64,000 bases of DNA from an uncultured Clostridium sp. GTDB lineage: Bacteria; Bacillota; Clostridia; TANB77; CAG-508. A program made the translations under genes and the position numbers. Below, in pieces: positions 36,006 through 44,160 of this stretch. The notes beneath the pieces are model-generated. The model saw only the letters and a list, made by a program, of their open reading frames with translations, did no database searches and had not been told where the DNA came from. Each line of letters starts with the position of its first letter. The stretch's first letter is position 1. Where the stretch lies: contig USQZ01000001.1 of NCBI GenBank assembly GCA_900556975.1, positions 15,036 through 79,035 on the forward strand, read 5' to 3'.

Positions 36006-37775
36006 ATGAAAAAATTAAGTATAAAATTAGTAGTTTTTATTCTTGTAATTTCAATTATATTTAGTTTTATTCAAATATTTTTTGTAAAATCAGAAGTTCA
36101 TGCTGCTAATCTTAGCAGTTCATATACCCAATATATAAAGTCTGGAATAAGTGCGTTTCCAGAGAGTTATCAAAAGAAATTAGCGTATTTAAAATATAAT
36201 CATCCAAATTGGCAGTTTAAAGCATATTATACGGGAATTGATTGGAATGAACTTACTTCTAGTTCTGCTGAAAATCAATGTTTAAAAAATACAATGTATA
36301 AATCTGCTTTAGTGGATCCATCAATGTTATGTGTTTGTGGTAGAAATGGTGATCCAGGTTATTATTGTGCTTCTGCTAAAATGGTTAATTATTATTTAGA
36401 TCCAAGAAATTTTATGGATGAATCAATGATTTTTCAATTTTTAGATTTAGCTAATGGTGATGGTGTTACAAGAGCAGTTGTGGCAAGTGCAACAGCTAAT
36501 ACATATTTATATCAATATGTTGACGATATTATGACAGCTGCTTCGGAAGCTGGAATAAATCCATTACATATTGTTGCAACTATTTTCCAAGAGCTTGGAA
36601 GAACTGGAACGCCAAGAGCTATTTCTGGTACGGTTCCTGGTTATGAAGGATTGTATAATTTTTATAATTATGGTGCTACAGACGGAAATGGGGCTGTTGA
36701 AAGAGGTTTAGCTGAAGCTGGAAGACAAGGCTGGACTTCACCAAGATATGCTTTAATAGATGGGGCAAAAAAAGTATTGAAAAATGATTATATTGCAGCA
36801 GGCCAAACTACAAAATATTTTTATAAATTTGATGTTGTTGGAAATGAGATTTTAACTGAAAGTATGGGGCAAAGAACATATGCATTAAAATATTTTTATG
36901 GACATCAATATATGACTAATTTAAGAGATCCTTCTAGTCAAGCTGGTTCTTTATATGATATTTATGCTGATGGAGAAATATTGAATGAGCAATTAACTTT
37001 TTTAATTCCTGTTTATAATAATATGCCTGATGCTACTATTCCTGTTCCAACGTCACTTACAGCTAATCAACAATCTTTATATTATATAAATAGTATGAAG
37101 ATTGGAGGAATTAATTTTAGAAAATCTCCAAATGGAGATTCATTGGGATCTGTTTATAAAAATACTGTTGTAGAACTTTTGGATAATCAGGGATATTGGT
37201 CAAAGGTTAGAATTATTAGAGCTACATCATATGTTCCTGGAGAAAAGAGATGGAATTCTGAAAGCTTAGAAGGTTATGTTGCTACATCTTATTTAAAGAG
37301 TGTGACAGAAGATATTCCGGATTATAGAAATCAAGTTGATATGGGAGATGGTGGAACAAATCCAACACCAACCCCTAATCCAGATATAGGTTCATCTGAT
37401 TTTAAGATTGATGGAGATAGTCTTGTTATGACTCCAGCAACAAATGTAAAGAGTATAAAAGAGAAATATGCTGGTGCTGTCGTAAAGAAAGCAGATGGTA
37501 CAGATATTTCAGGAACAGAAGATTCAATTGGAACTGGCATGACAATTACGATTGATGGTAAGACATATACAGTAGTTAAGTATGGAGATGTTAATGGGGA
37601 TGGAGCGATAACACCTTCAGATTATGTAAAAATCAAAAATAAAATAATGGGTGCATCTTCTTTAAATGGAGCGTATGAAAGAGCAGCAGATGTTAATAAA
37701 GACGGAACAATATCTCCAGCGGATTATGTAAAAGTTAAAAATCATATAATGCAGGTAAGTAGTATAACGTTATAA
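36006..37775 (+). CDS. Secreted glucosaminidase-like wall hydrolase with SH3 and dockerin modules
   Basis: The 589-residue protein begins with a signal peptide (about 1-35). A lysozyme-like/glucosaminidase domain (about 150-320; GINPLHIVATIFQELGR with the probable catalytic Glu) is followed by an SH3-like domain (about 355-440) and a C-terminal type I dockerin pair (YGDVNGDGAITPSDYVKIKNKI, ADVNKDGTISPADYVKVKNHI), whose calcium loops have the DxNxDG pattern. It should trim peptidoglycan and be held on a cohesin-bearing partner. GAGGAGG chooses ATG 36006 over an in-frame ATG at 35967. The next gene is 27 bases downstream and is probably co-transcribed. Confidence 0.87.
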   Translation: MKKLSIKLVVFILVISIIFSFIQIFFVKSEVHAANLSSSYTQYIKSGISAFPESYQKKLAYLKYNHPNWQFKAYYTGIDWNELTSSSAENQCLKNTMYKSALVDPSMLCVCGRNGDPGYYCASAKMVNYYLDPRNFMDESMIFQFLDLANGDGVTRAVVASATANTYLYQYVDDIMTAASEAGINPLHIVATIFQELGRTGTPRAISGTVPGYEGLYNFYNYGATDGNGAVERGLAEAGRQGWTSPRYALIDGAKKVLKNDYIAAGQTTKYFYKFDVVGNEILTESMGQRTYALKYFYGHQYMTNLRDPSSQAGSLYDIYADGEILNEQLTFLIPVYNNMPDATIPVPTSLTANQQSLYYINSMKIGGINFRKSPNGDSLGSVYKNTVVELLDNQGYWSKVRIIRATSYVPGEKRWNSESLEGYVATSYLKSVTEDIPDYRNQVDMGDGGTNPTPTPNPDIGSSDFKIDGDSLVMTPATNVKSIKEKYAGAVVKKADGTDISGTEDSIGTGMTITIDGKTYTVVKYGDVNGDGAITPSDYVKIKNKIMGASSLNGAYERAADVNKDGTISPADYVKVKNHIMQVSSITL

Positions 37776-37802
37776 AAAGTTAATTAGAAAGGAATTTATA
37801 TA

Positions 37803-39221
37803 ATGAAAAAAGATATTTTAATAAAGACAATATTTATAATTATAGCTATGTTAATTATAATGTTATTGATGTCAATTAAGGCAAATGCAGTTTCTTTAAG
37901 TATTACTCCTTCGAAGAAGACTGTAGCACCAAATGAAACTTTTACAGTCACAGTTACTCTTAAAGATGGAGCGGGTTCTATTACTGCTGGTGGAAGAACG
38001 GAATGGTTAGATAATTCTTCTTTTACATATTCAGTAACAGCTGGGGCAAGTGGAAGCGTTGATTTAAGGGCGTCTGGTGTTGCAGCGGATTATAAAACTG
38101 AAGCTGATACACCTGTAACTGCTAGTGCATCAGTAAAAATAGCTTCAAATGGTCCTAACAATGGTGGTTCTACTAACAACGGTGGAAATACTAACACAGG
38201 AAATGGTGGAACAACAGATTCTGCTCCAACATTAAGTAATTTGGGAATTCGCCCAAATGATTTTAGTGGATTTAAGCCTGGTAAAAAAGAGTATTCAGTA
38301 ACTGTTCCAGCTGATTGTACATCTATTGAAGTATATGCAAGTTCAAAAAATGGAACTGTTTCAGGTACTGGAACAAAAACACTAAAAAACGGAACTAATA
38401 GATTTGATGTTACAGTTACAAATGGCTCTAAAAAAACTACATATACAATTTTAGTTACAAAGAAAAGCGATGAAGATGGAGAAACACCTCCAAATACAAT
38501 TGATGAAGAAAATCCAGATGAGACAATACAAGAGGGAATTGGTCTTGCTTCTCTTGAAATTGAAGGATATACATTAGATAAAGAATTTAAAACAGATGTA
38601 TATGAATATACTGTTAAAGTTAATAAACAGCTTACATTAGAAGATTTAGAAGCAATAAAAGAAAAAGTAAAAGCAGTAGCAAATACCGAAAATGTTACAG
38701 TTGATATTGCTACGAATGTTTCAGAAGATAAGGTTTCGACAATTGTTATTACTGTAAAAGATGAAGAAAAAGAGTATGCTAAGTATGTTGTTACTTTTGA
38801 AGTTAAAAAAGAGAATACTAAAGTTGCTGGAATTATAAAGAACAATTCAAATAGTCCAACAATAGGAATGTTTGGATTAACAGAGGAACAGCAAATTTAT
38901 GCTATTTTAGGTGGAATAGGAATTACAACATTTTTAGCTATTGTATTTGCTTGCGTCTCATATGCTAAGAGTAGACGTATTGCAGAATATGAAGAAGATG
39001 ATGAATATGAAGAAGAAAATTCTGATTTTGAGAAAATGAATCAATATTATATTGGAATGGAAAATGCTAAAACAGAAGAAGAACCTACTTTAGATAGATC
39101 TAGTGAAATAACGAGTGAGCCTTCTATTGCTGAAACAATTGAAGATACTGCAACAAGTTTAAGAAAAACAAATGGATATAGAAAGTTATCTCGTGGAAGA
39201 CGTTCTTATGGAAAACATTAA
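37803..39221 (+). CDS. Membrane-anchored surface protein with cohesin-like N-domain and cadherin-like repeats
   Basis: The 472-residue protein has a signal peptide (about 1-30), an N-terminal beta domain starting SLSITPSKKTVAPNETFTV (about 31-120) that resembles cohesin-type or related Ig folds, and a Gly/Asn linker. Two cadherin-like beta-sandwich (Big_12-like) domains follow (about 140-225, starting LSNLGIRPNDFSGFKPGKKEYSVTV-type residues, and 245-340). One membrane helix (about 367-385) and an acidic, phospho-acceptor-rich cytoplasmic tail of about 85 residues complete it. Pairing with the dockerin protein suggests that it is the docking partner, which is inference. AGAAAGGA lies before the ATG. 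Confidence 0.72.
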   Translation: MKKDILIKTIFIIIAMLIIMLLMSIKANAVSLSITPSKKTVAPNETFTVTVTLKDGAGSITAGGRTEWLDNSSFTYSVTAGASGSVDLRASGVAADYKTEADTPVTASASVKIASNGPNNGGSTNNGGNTNTGNGGTTDSAPTLSNLGIRPNDFSGFKPGKKEYSVTVPADCTSIEVYASSKNGTVSGTGTKTLKNGTNRFDVTVTNGSKKTTYTILVTKKSDEDGETPPNTIDEENPDETIQEGIGLASLEIEGYTLDKEFKTDVYEYTVKVNKQLTLEDLEAIKEKVKAVANTENVTVDIATNVSEDKVSTIVITVKDEEKEYAKYVVTFEVKKENTKVAGIIKNNSNSPTIGMFGLTEEQQIYAILGGIGITTFLAIVFACVSYAKSRRIAEYEEDDEYEEENSDFEKMNQYYIGMENAKTEEEPTLDRSSEITSEPSIAETIEDTATSLRKTNGYRKLSRGRRSYGKH

Positions 39222-39227
39222 TATTTA

Positions 39228-39256
39228 AACGGACTGTTATGGTCCGTTTTTTTTGT
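39228..39256 (+). terminator. Intrinsic terminator of the dockerin/cadherin-like operon
   Basis: AAACGGAC pairs with GTCCGTTT around TGTTATG, and an eight-base T run follows. Confidence 0.9.
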
Positions 39257-39301
39257 GTTAAATTTTTATTATTTTTTTATATATTAGGAAGTTCTAAGAA
39301 A

Positions 39302-39339
39302 TTTTTTATCATGTAAAAAGTTTTTTATCATGTAAAAAG
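39302..39339. repeat. Perfect tandem duplication of a 19-base unit
   Basis: TTTTTTATCATGTAAAAAG occurs twice head to tail (39302-39320 and 39321-39339), just beyond the terminator of the minus-strand RNA. Confidence 0.85.
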
Positions 39340-39668
39340 CAAAAGCAGAGACTTAGGGGAATCTCTGCTTTGCTTTTAATAATTTTTAGTATTTATATTA
39401 TCACTTTTTATCTAATATTACATTTTATATATGGCTTATAATTTTGATAATCACGGGGCCACGGAGAAAATATCAAAATCAAAACTAAGGCATATTAAAA
39501 CTCCTTTCTTTTGTGATTTTAGTTAATATTTATATTAACGCATAGCAAGACCATTTTTCTGAATATAAATAGCTAAAAATTATTATTATATATTTTAATT
39601 TGGGGAAGAATTGTATTAGGTAAAATACAATTGGTTAGAAATAAAATACGTTAATAAAATATTAACTA
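39334..39668 (-). ncRNA. Candidate structured minus-strand RNA, about 335 nt
   Basis: A minus-strand promoter (39674-39702) and a minus-strand terminator (TCTCTGCTTTTGCTTTTT hairpin, 39334-39377) bracket a region with no frame longer than a few codons. In the middle, nested inverted repeats (39429-39438 with 39486-39495, and ATTTTGATA with TATCAAAAT inside) enclose a GC-rich CTCCGTGGCCCCGTG loop, unusual in this AT-rich setting. AAAGGAG (39507-39501) stands before ATG-CCT-TAG, a two-codon frame. No Rfam family was recognised. It fills most of the 632-base gene-free stretch 39222-39853. Confidence 0.5.
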
Positions 39669-39673
39669 TTGAG

Positions 39674-39702
39674 ATTATACTATGTGTTTTTATAAATTGC
39701 AA
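39674..39702 (-). promoter_or_regulatory. SigA promoter of the minus-strand RNA
   Basis: On the minus strand TTGCAA (39702-39697) and TATAAT (39679-39674) with a 17-base spacer. Confidence 0.72.
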
Positions 39703-39779
39703 GAAATTTCCATTGACAAAAATGGACAATAATCGTCAAATATGCTACGTTAAAAGAAAAAAGTAAAGTACGATACATG

Positions 39780-39809
39780 TTGAAAAAAAGCAATGATGTA
39801 TGCTATAAT
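39780..39809 (+). promoter_or_regulatory. SigA promoter of the 39854 gene
   Basis: TTGAAA (39780-39785) and TATAAT (39804-39809) with an 18-base spacer. Confidence 0.75.
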
Positions 39810-39853
39810 TTATGCGTAACTTGGTAATGTGCTTTTGAAAGGAGCGTATGCGC

Positions 39854-40186
39854 ATGAAGGAAATGACATTAAGAGAGTATTTGGAAGTTGCTTGTCCATA
39901 TTTAGAATGTCACTTGGTTGGTAGAACACCAACTGAGGAAAAAGATTTTTTCAAACGGATAGCAGAGAAGTATGATCTTGAAAAGGTGTTCAGAGCAAAA
40001 GCAAATGAAGACATTTCTTGGTCGAATTTGGCTGAGAAAGAGGTTTTCTATTTCGTAGATGTTGTTAAAAATGGTCTACGTATTTCAAGAGTTGATCCAG
40101 AAATTAAGTTGTTGAAATTTGAATTTGGAAAAAAGGCAGTAATTAAGCTGATGGTTGATACCAAAACTGTTCATAGTTTCAAATAG
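39854..40186 (+). CDS. Unknown protein, codon-atypical stand-alone gene 4
   Basis: A 110-residue protein starting MKEMTLREYLEVACPYLECHL. GGAG lies nine bases before ATG 39854, and the ATG at 39848 is too close to it. It appears alpha/beta and soluble, with no known motif. CGG at 39956-39958 (AAA-CGG-ATA) must be read as arginine, because a +1 shift gives GGA-TAG at once. As with the genes at 26725, 29270 and 32595, it is a single gene with its own SigA promoter and terminator. Function unknown, probably acquired. Confidence 0.68.
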   Translation: MKEMTLREYLEVACPYLECHLVGRTPTEEKDFFKRIAEKYDLEKVFRAKANEDISWSNLAEKEVFYFVDVVKNGLRISRVDPEIKLLKFEFGKKAVIKLMVDTKTVHSFK

Positions 40187-40210
40187 AACTGCTGGTTCAC
40201 TTGTGACGAG

Positions 40211-40246
40211 GAATGTACCTTCAATTTTTTGAGGGTACATTTTTTG
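40211..40246 (+). terminator. Intrinsic terminator of the 39854 gene
   Basis: AATGTACC-TCAA pairs with TTGA-GGTACATT with one opposed mismatch, and a T run follows. Confidence 0.87.
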
Positions 40247-40329
40247 TGTACAAATATTTAAAATAATAAATATAGCTTTTTAAACAAAACGTACATAAAA
40301 TATACTTTGGGATTTTTACAATGTTTATA

Positions 40330-40358
40330 TTGAAAAAATTTTCTTTTTGAGATATACT
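40330..40358 (+). promoter_or_regulatory. SigA promoter of the 40382 gene
   Basis: TTGAAA (40330-40335) and TATACT (40353-40358) with a 17-base spacer. Confidence 0.72.
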
Positions 40359-40381
40359 GACGGTGATGCAAAGGAGAAGTT

Positions 40382-41050
40382 ATGAAAGAGAAAAAAACAT
40401 TTATTTTAGCGGTTCCAACTTTGATTATATTTGTAGTTGTTGTTATTGGAATTTGTATTATTTTTTATAATAGAAATTTTAAGAAGATGACAAAAGATGA
40501 TGTTAAAATTTTAGCTCAAAAAGTGGCAACTATTAATAATATTTCTTGCGAAGTGCTTACAGAAAGTAGTGAAGTTGAAATTGCTGGTACTATATCTGAT
40601 TATAAGTTGTGTAATAACAAATTGGTTAGCAATGTTGATAATTTTAAGATGTATGATGATAAAAATGAAAAAACATTGTTACAAATAGATGAAAAGCAAA
40701 AGATAGTGTATCAGTATAAAGAGTATAACAGTGCGCTTGATGAGTTTGAAACGATGATATGCTCTGTTGCTAAGTTGCTAGAGAGTGAGGAATATCAGTA
40801 TGAGTTTAAGAATTATGAGACTGTTAATGGAATAAAATGTGTTTCTTTTTCATTGTCAAATGATAGTATAGTATTTGATATTTGGTTGGATAAATCAACT
40901 GGAATGATTGTGAAGATGATTTGCCATTATATTGGAGATGGTAGCAATAGTATTGACACAACATTAAATTATAGATATCAGCTAAATAATGTTACAGATG
41001 AGGATGTTAAAAAACCTGACTTAACAGGTTATACAATTACAGAAATATAA
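40382..41050 (+). CDS. Membrane-anchored extracellular protein, LolA-like fold suspected
   Basis: The 222-residue protein has one N-terminal membrane helix (about 7-29, FILAVPTLIIFVVVVIGICI) and an exported domain. Repeating beta strands with the phrase DIWLDKSTGMIVKM resemble LolA/LppX-like or DUF4367-like folds, which hold hydrophobic ligands or act as anti-sigma sensors. It has no lipobox cysteine. AAAGGAG lies before the ATG. It is followed after 30 bases by a cytoplasmic protein of unknown role, perhaps in one operon. Confidence 0.65.
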   Translation: MKEKKTFILAVPTLIIFVVVVIGICIIFYNRNFKKMTKDDVKILAQKVATINNISCEVLTESSEVEIAGTISDYKLCNNKLVSNVDNFKMYDDKNEKTLLQIDEKQKIVYQYKEYNSALDEFETMICSVAKLLESEEYQYEFKNYETVNGIKCVSFSLSNDSIVFDIWLDKSTGMIVKMICHYIGDGSNSIDTTLNYRYQLNNVTDEDVKKPDLTGYTITEI

Positions 41051-41080
41051 GGTGTACAAATGAGGAGTGAAAAGTAATTT

Positions 41081-41953
41081 ATGAATGGTTCAAATTATTT
41101 GGTTAAATTTTTATATGATGTAGATGTTTTGATATCTGAAATAAATAAGTTTAACAGTAAAAAACGTTTATATAAAGCCAATTCAGAAAAATTTGGAATA
41201 GAGTATGATGTTAGATTTTCAATTTCTCCAGATTATTTTATTAAATTGCGTGATTTTTTACAAAAGAAAATAGAACATGAGTGCTGTTATGATAGAAATA
41301 TTGTTAATGTTAAGAGAGAATTTTCGAGGGAAGTTCCTTACATTAAAACAAAGATTCAAGAAGAGCTAATTAGGATTAATTATGTTCAAGAAAAAGAAAT
41401 GAATAAAGTTGTAAGACAAGCTATTTATGATTCAAAGATAGAAAATGAAAATAAGATTATAAGCAGTTTAGATTGCGAGGATTCTTTGTGGGATAAATTT
41501 GTTGGTAGAGCAAAATATAGAAAGCTAGCTATAAAGAATCACGAGTTAAAAAAGAAAGTTATAGCTCAAGAATTTGAAAAAGATAACAATGAAAAAAAGA
41601 CTATTTTTGAATTGGTTAATATGATTGAGAATGAAGAGACTAAAAGCGGTGAGCTTTTGTGTATACAAGATGAGATGATAAAATTTTTTATGATAGATAG
41701 AAATGTTATAAAAAGAGATTCAGCTTCTTCTTGGAAAGTGGCTAATATTGTGCCTACAGGATTTTTTAATCAAAGAGCTTATTATAGAATTCTTAATAAA
41801 AATTTAGAAGAAAAAAATGTGACTTTGAAAAATAGTTTAAAAGATTCTTCAAAAAATGGTTTGAGCGAATGTAGTTTTACTAAAGATGGATTAATGAGAA
41901 TAAATGCAAAACTTGCGAAAATATTAAAAGGAAAAATGGTTATAGATTCATAG
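41081..41953 (+). CDS. Hypothetical cytoplasmic protein
   Basis: A 290-residue Lys/Glu-rich protein with no membrane segment. Long helices with charged heptads (QEELIRINYVQEKEMNKVV, KNHELKKKVIAQEFEKDN) suggest a coiled-coil core. The C-terminal stretch FNQRAYYRILNKNLEEKN and the final GLMRINAKLAKILKGKM give no recognised family. TGAGGAG lies upstream of the ATG. It sits between the exported protein and gtrA. Confidence 0.65.
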   Translation: MNGSNYLVKFLYDVDVLISEINKFNSKKRLYKANSEKFGIEYDVRFSISPDYFIKLRDFLQKKIEHECCYDRNIVNVKREFSREVPYIKTKIQEELIRINYVQEKEMNKVVRQAIYDSKIENENKIISSLDCEDSLWDKFVGRAKYRKLAIKNHELKKKVIAQEFEKDNNEKKTIFELVNMIENEETKSGELLCIQDEMIKFFMIDRNVIKRDSASSWKVANIVPTGFFNQRAYYRILNKNLEEKNVTLKNSLKDSSKNGLSECSFTKDGLMRINAKLAKILKGKMVIDS

Positions 41954-41967
41954 TAAAGGATGGAATA

Positions 41968-42474
41968 ATGGAAGCAATTAAAAAATATTATACGAAGTAT
42001 GAAGAGGTTATAAAATATTTATTTTGGGGAGTTATGACTACTGTTGTTAATTTTGCTACTTTTTATTTACTTATTACTATTATAGGAAGTGGTAAAGGTA
42101 GTTGGAATGCTTTATTTACTGATTTTAATAGGTATAGAGAGATTATTTCTGATATAGAAACATCAACTTTTATTGGAAATGTTTGCAATATTTCTGCAAT
42201 TATAGTTTCAATACTTTTTGCTTATGTTACTAATAGGAGTTTTGTTTTTAAAGATAAGGCTCATGGTAAAAAAGCAATTATGAAAGAAATGACTTCATTT
42301 TTTGCTTGTAGAATTTTTACTATGGTTGTTGATACTGCAATTTATTGGATTGGATGTACAACTCTTAAGTTCCCAGCTTTGATAGTAAAGATGGTTAGCC
42401 AAGTAGTAGTTATAGTTTTAAATTATGTTTTTAGTAAGCTTATTGTTTTTAAGAAAAAAAGTACTGATAAATAA
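41968..42474 (+). CDS. GtrA family membrane protein
   Basis: A 168-residue protein with four membrane helices. The GtrA opening (KYLFWGVMTTVVNFATFYLL) and VSILFAYVTNRSFVFK with CRIFTMVVDTAIYW are family hallmarks. GtrA proteins are thought to flip undecaprenyl-phosphate-linked sugars for wall polymer or O-antigen glycosylation. No glycosyltransferase partner is adjacent. AAAGGATGG lies before the ATG, 14 bases after the previous gene. Confidence 0.86.
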   Translation: MEAIKKYYTKYEEVIKYLFWGVMTTVVNFATFYLLITIIGSGKGSWNALFTDFNRYREIISDIETSTFIGNVCNISAIIVSILFAYVTNRSFVFKDKAHGKKAIMKEMTSFFACRIFTMVVDTAIYWIGCTTLKFPALIVKMVSQVVVIVLNYVFSKLIVFKKKSTDK

Positions 42475-42501
42475 AAGTAGTAAATAGGAAAGAGTGTTTT
42501 T

Positions 42502-43230
42502 ATGAATTTTTTTGTACCAAAGGAGTACGTTAGTGAAAATCAGATTGTTATAAAAGGTTCTGATGTTAATCATATAAAAAATGTTCTAAGACATTCAATT
42601 GGTGATGTTTTAGATATTGTTTCTGATAATGTTAAGTATTCTGCAAAAATTATTGAAATAAGTTCAGATTTTGTAAGATGCGAGATAGAAGATGTACATA
42701 AAGAAGATACAACTAATATTAAAATTACAATTTTTCAAGGTTTAGCTAAGGCTGATAAAATTGAATATATAATTCAAAAGTGCACAGAGCTTGGAGTGTA
42801 TGAGATTGTACCTGTTGAGATGAAGCGTTGTGTAGTTAAACTTGATTCAAAAGATAAAGTTAAGAAAATTGATCGATGGAAGAAAATTGCGGAGGTTGCT
42901 GCAAAACAATCTCTTAGAAATGATATTTTAAGAGTTGAAAAGGTTTATTCTTTTGAAGACATGGAAAGTTGCTTGAAAAATTATGATTGCGTGATATTAG
43001 CTTATGAAAAAGAAAAGGATGTTACATTAAAAAGTTTTCTAAAGAAAATAAATTGTGATTCTTGCAATATAGCTGTTATTATTGGCCCAGAGGGCGGATT
43101 AGATGAGAGTGAAGTTGAAAGATTAGTTGGTCAAGGTGCGATATCTGTTACTCTTGGAAAAAGAATCTTGAGAACTGAAACTGCACCTGTTGCTATGTCT
43201 GCAATTATAATGTATGAGCTTGAATCATAA
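42502..43230 (+). CDS. rsmE: 16S rRNA (uracil-1498-N3)-methyltransferase
   Basis: A 242-residue SPOUT-fold methyltransferase. The N-terminal PUA-like part (VLRHSIGDVLDIV) and the trefoil-knot blocks KADKIEYIIQKCTELGV, IIGPEGGLDESEV and LGKRILRTETAPVAM are diagnostic. It methylates U1498 of 16S rRNA in the decoding region. AAAGAG lies at good distance from the ATG. prmA, often adjacent, is not here. Confidence 0.95.
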   Translation: MNFFVPKEYVSENQIVIKGSDVNHIKNVLRHSIGDVLDIVSDNVKYSAKIIEISSDFVRCEIEDVHKEDTTNIKITIFQGLAKADKIEYIIQKCTELGVYEIVPVEMKRCVVKLDSKDKVKKIDRWKKIAEVAAKQSLRNDILRVEKVYSFEDMESCLKNYDCVILAYEKEKDVTLKSFLKKINCDSCNIAVIIGPEGGLDESEVERLVGQGAISVTLGKRILRTETAPVAMSAIIMYELES

Positions 43231-43251
43231 TTAGTAAGAAAGGATTTAAGA

Positions 43252-44160
43252 ATGGAATCAACAGATAAAGAAGTAGAAGTAAAAAAAAATATTATCAACA
43301 AGATTAAAGTCCCAAAGGAACAAAGAGAAAAAATTTATGTAAAAATTTTTAAAGAATTTGGTATAGCTATTTTAATTTTTATTTATTTTTTCTTTCTTAA
43401 CTTAGGATATGTTAGAATTGAATCAAATATTTTTAAAGAAGATTTACATACATTTGCTGGAATTTTAGTAATTTCATCAATATTACTTTTTGAAAGTGCG
43501 TATAGAAAAGATAGTGATGATATAGCTATACATGGTGTAGAATTATTAATTGTAGCAATTCTTACTTTGTTTATGCCTTATATATATTTTTATAGAGGTG
43601 TTTCATTTAAGTTTTTATATTCGATATCTCCTATTTATATTGCATTTTATTTTTTAGTAAAATCGTTTATTATTTATAATATTGAAGTAAGAAAATATAG
43701 AGATAGCTTAAGTGATGTTAAAGAAATATTGACTAATAAAGAAAAGTCTTATTTAGATGAGGAAAATATAAAGAAGTTTGACGAAATAAAATTAGAAAAC
43801 CAAGAGCGTGTTAAAAAGGCAAATACTAAAAAGAAAATGGCTAAGATGATAAATGATAATAGAAAAAGAGTTAGAAATGACAAAGATAAAAATATTAAAG
43901 AAAATGATCAAAAGAAGAATGAAAGTAAAGAAAAAGTTGAAGCTAAAGGTACTTCTTTTAAGAAAAGTACAGTAGGAAAAAGTTCTAACGAAAGTGCTGA
44001 AGAAAAAGTTGTAAAGAAGACATCTACCAAAACTAAGAAAACTACAATGACTACTACAAAAAAGAGAGGAAGACCAAGAAAAAATACAAAAAAAGATGTT
44101 AAGCCTCTTGCTACGGCAGGAAGAACTAAAAAGAAAGATGGAGATAGTAAAAATGATTAA
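43252..44160 (+). CDS. Four-helix membrane protein with lysine-rich, AT-hook-bearing C-terminus
   Basis: The 302-residue protein has four membrane segments in residues about 32-145 (for example AILIFIYFFFLNLGYV and SPIYIAFYFLVKSFIIY). It then has a 155-residue highly charged tail ending in TTKKRGRPRKNTKKD, about residues 267-282, a classical AT-hook (R-G-R-P core). AT-hooks bind the minor groove of AT-rich DNA. A membrane protein with a cytoplasmic AT-hook could tether the chromosome to the membrane, though this is inference. AAAGGAT lies before the ATG. Its stop overlaps the start of yicC. Confidence 0.7.
   Translation: MESTDKEVEVKKNIINKIKVPKEQREKIYVKIFKEFGIAILIFIYFFFLNLGYVRIESNIFKEDLHTFAGILVISSILLFESAYRKDSDDIAIHGVELLIVAILTLFMPYIYFYRGVSFKFLYSISPIYIAFYFLVKSFIIYNIEVRKYRDSLSDVKEILTNKEKSYLDEENIKKFDEIKLENQERVKKANTKKKMAKMINDNRKRVRNDKDKNIKENDQKKNESKEKVEAKGTSFKKSTVGKSSNESAEEKVVKKTSTKTKKTTMTTTKKRGRPRKNTKKDVKPLATAGRTKKKDGDSKND

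Noticed and set aside
38090..38845. 251-codon minus-strand frame opposite the cadherin-like gene
   Set aside because: Antisense shadow: Ser/Val/Phe-rich low-complexity translation, no ribosome binding site, and the plus-strand frame has clear domains.
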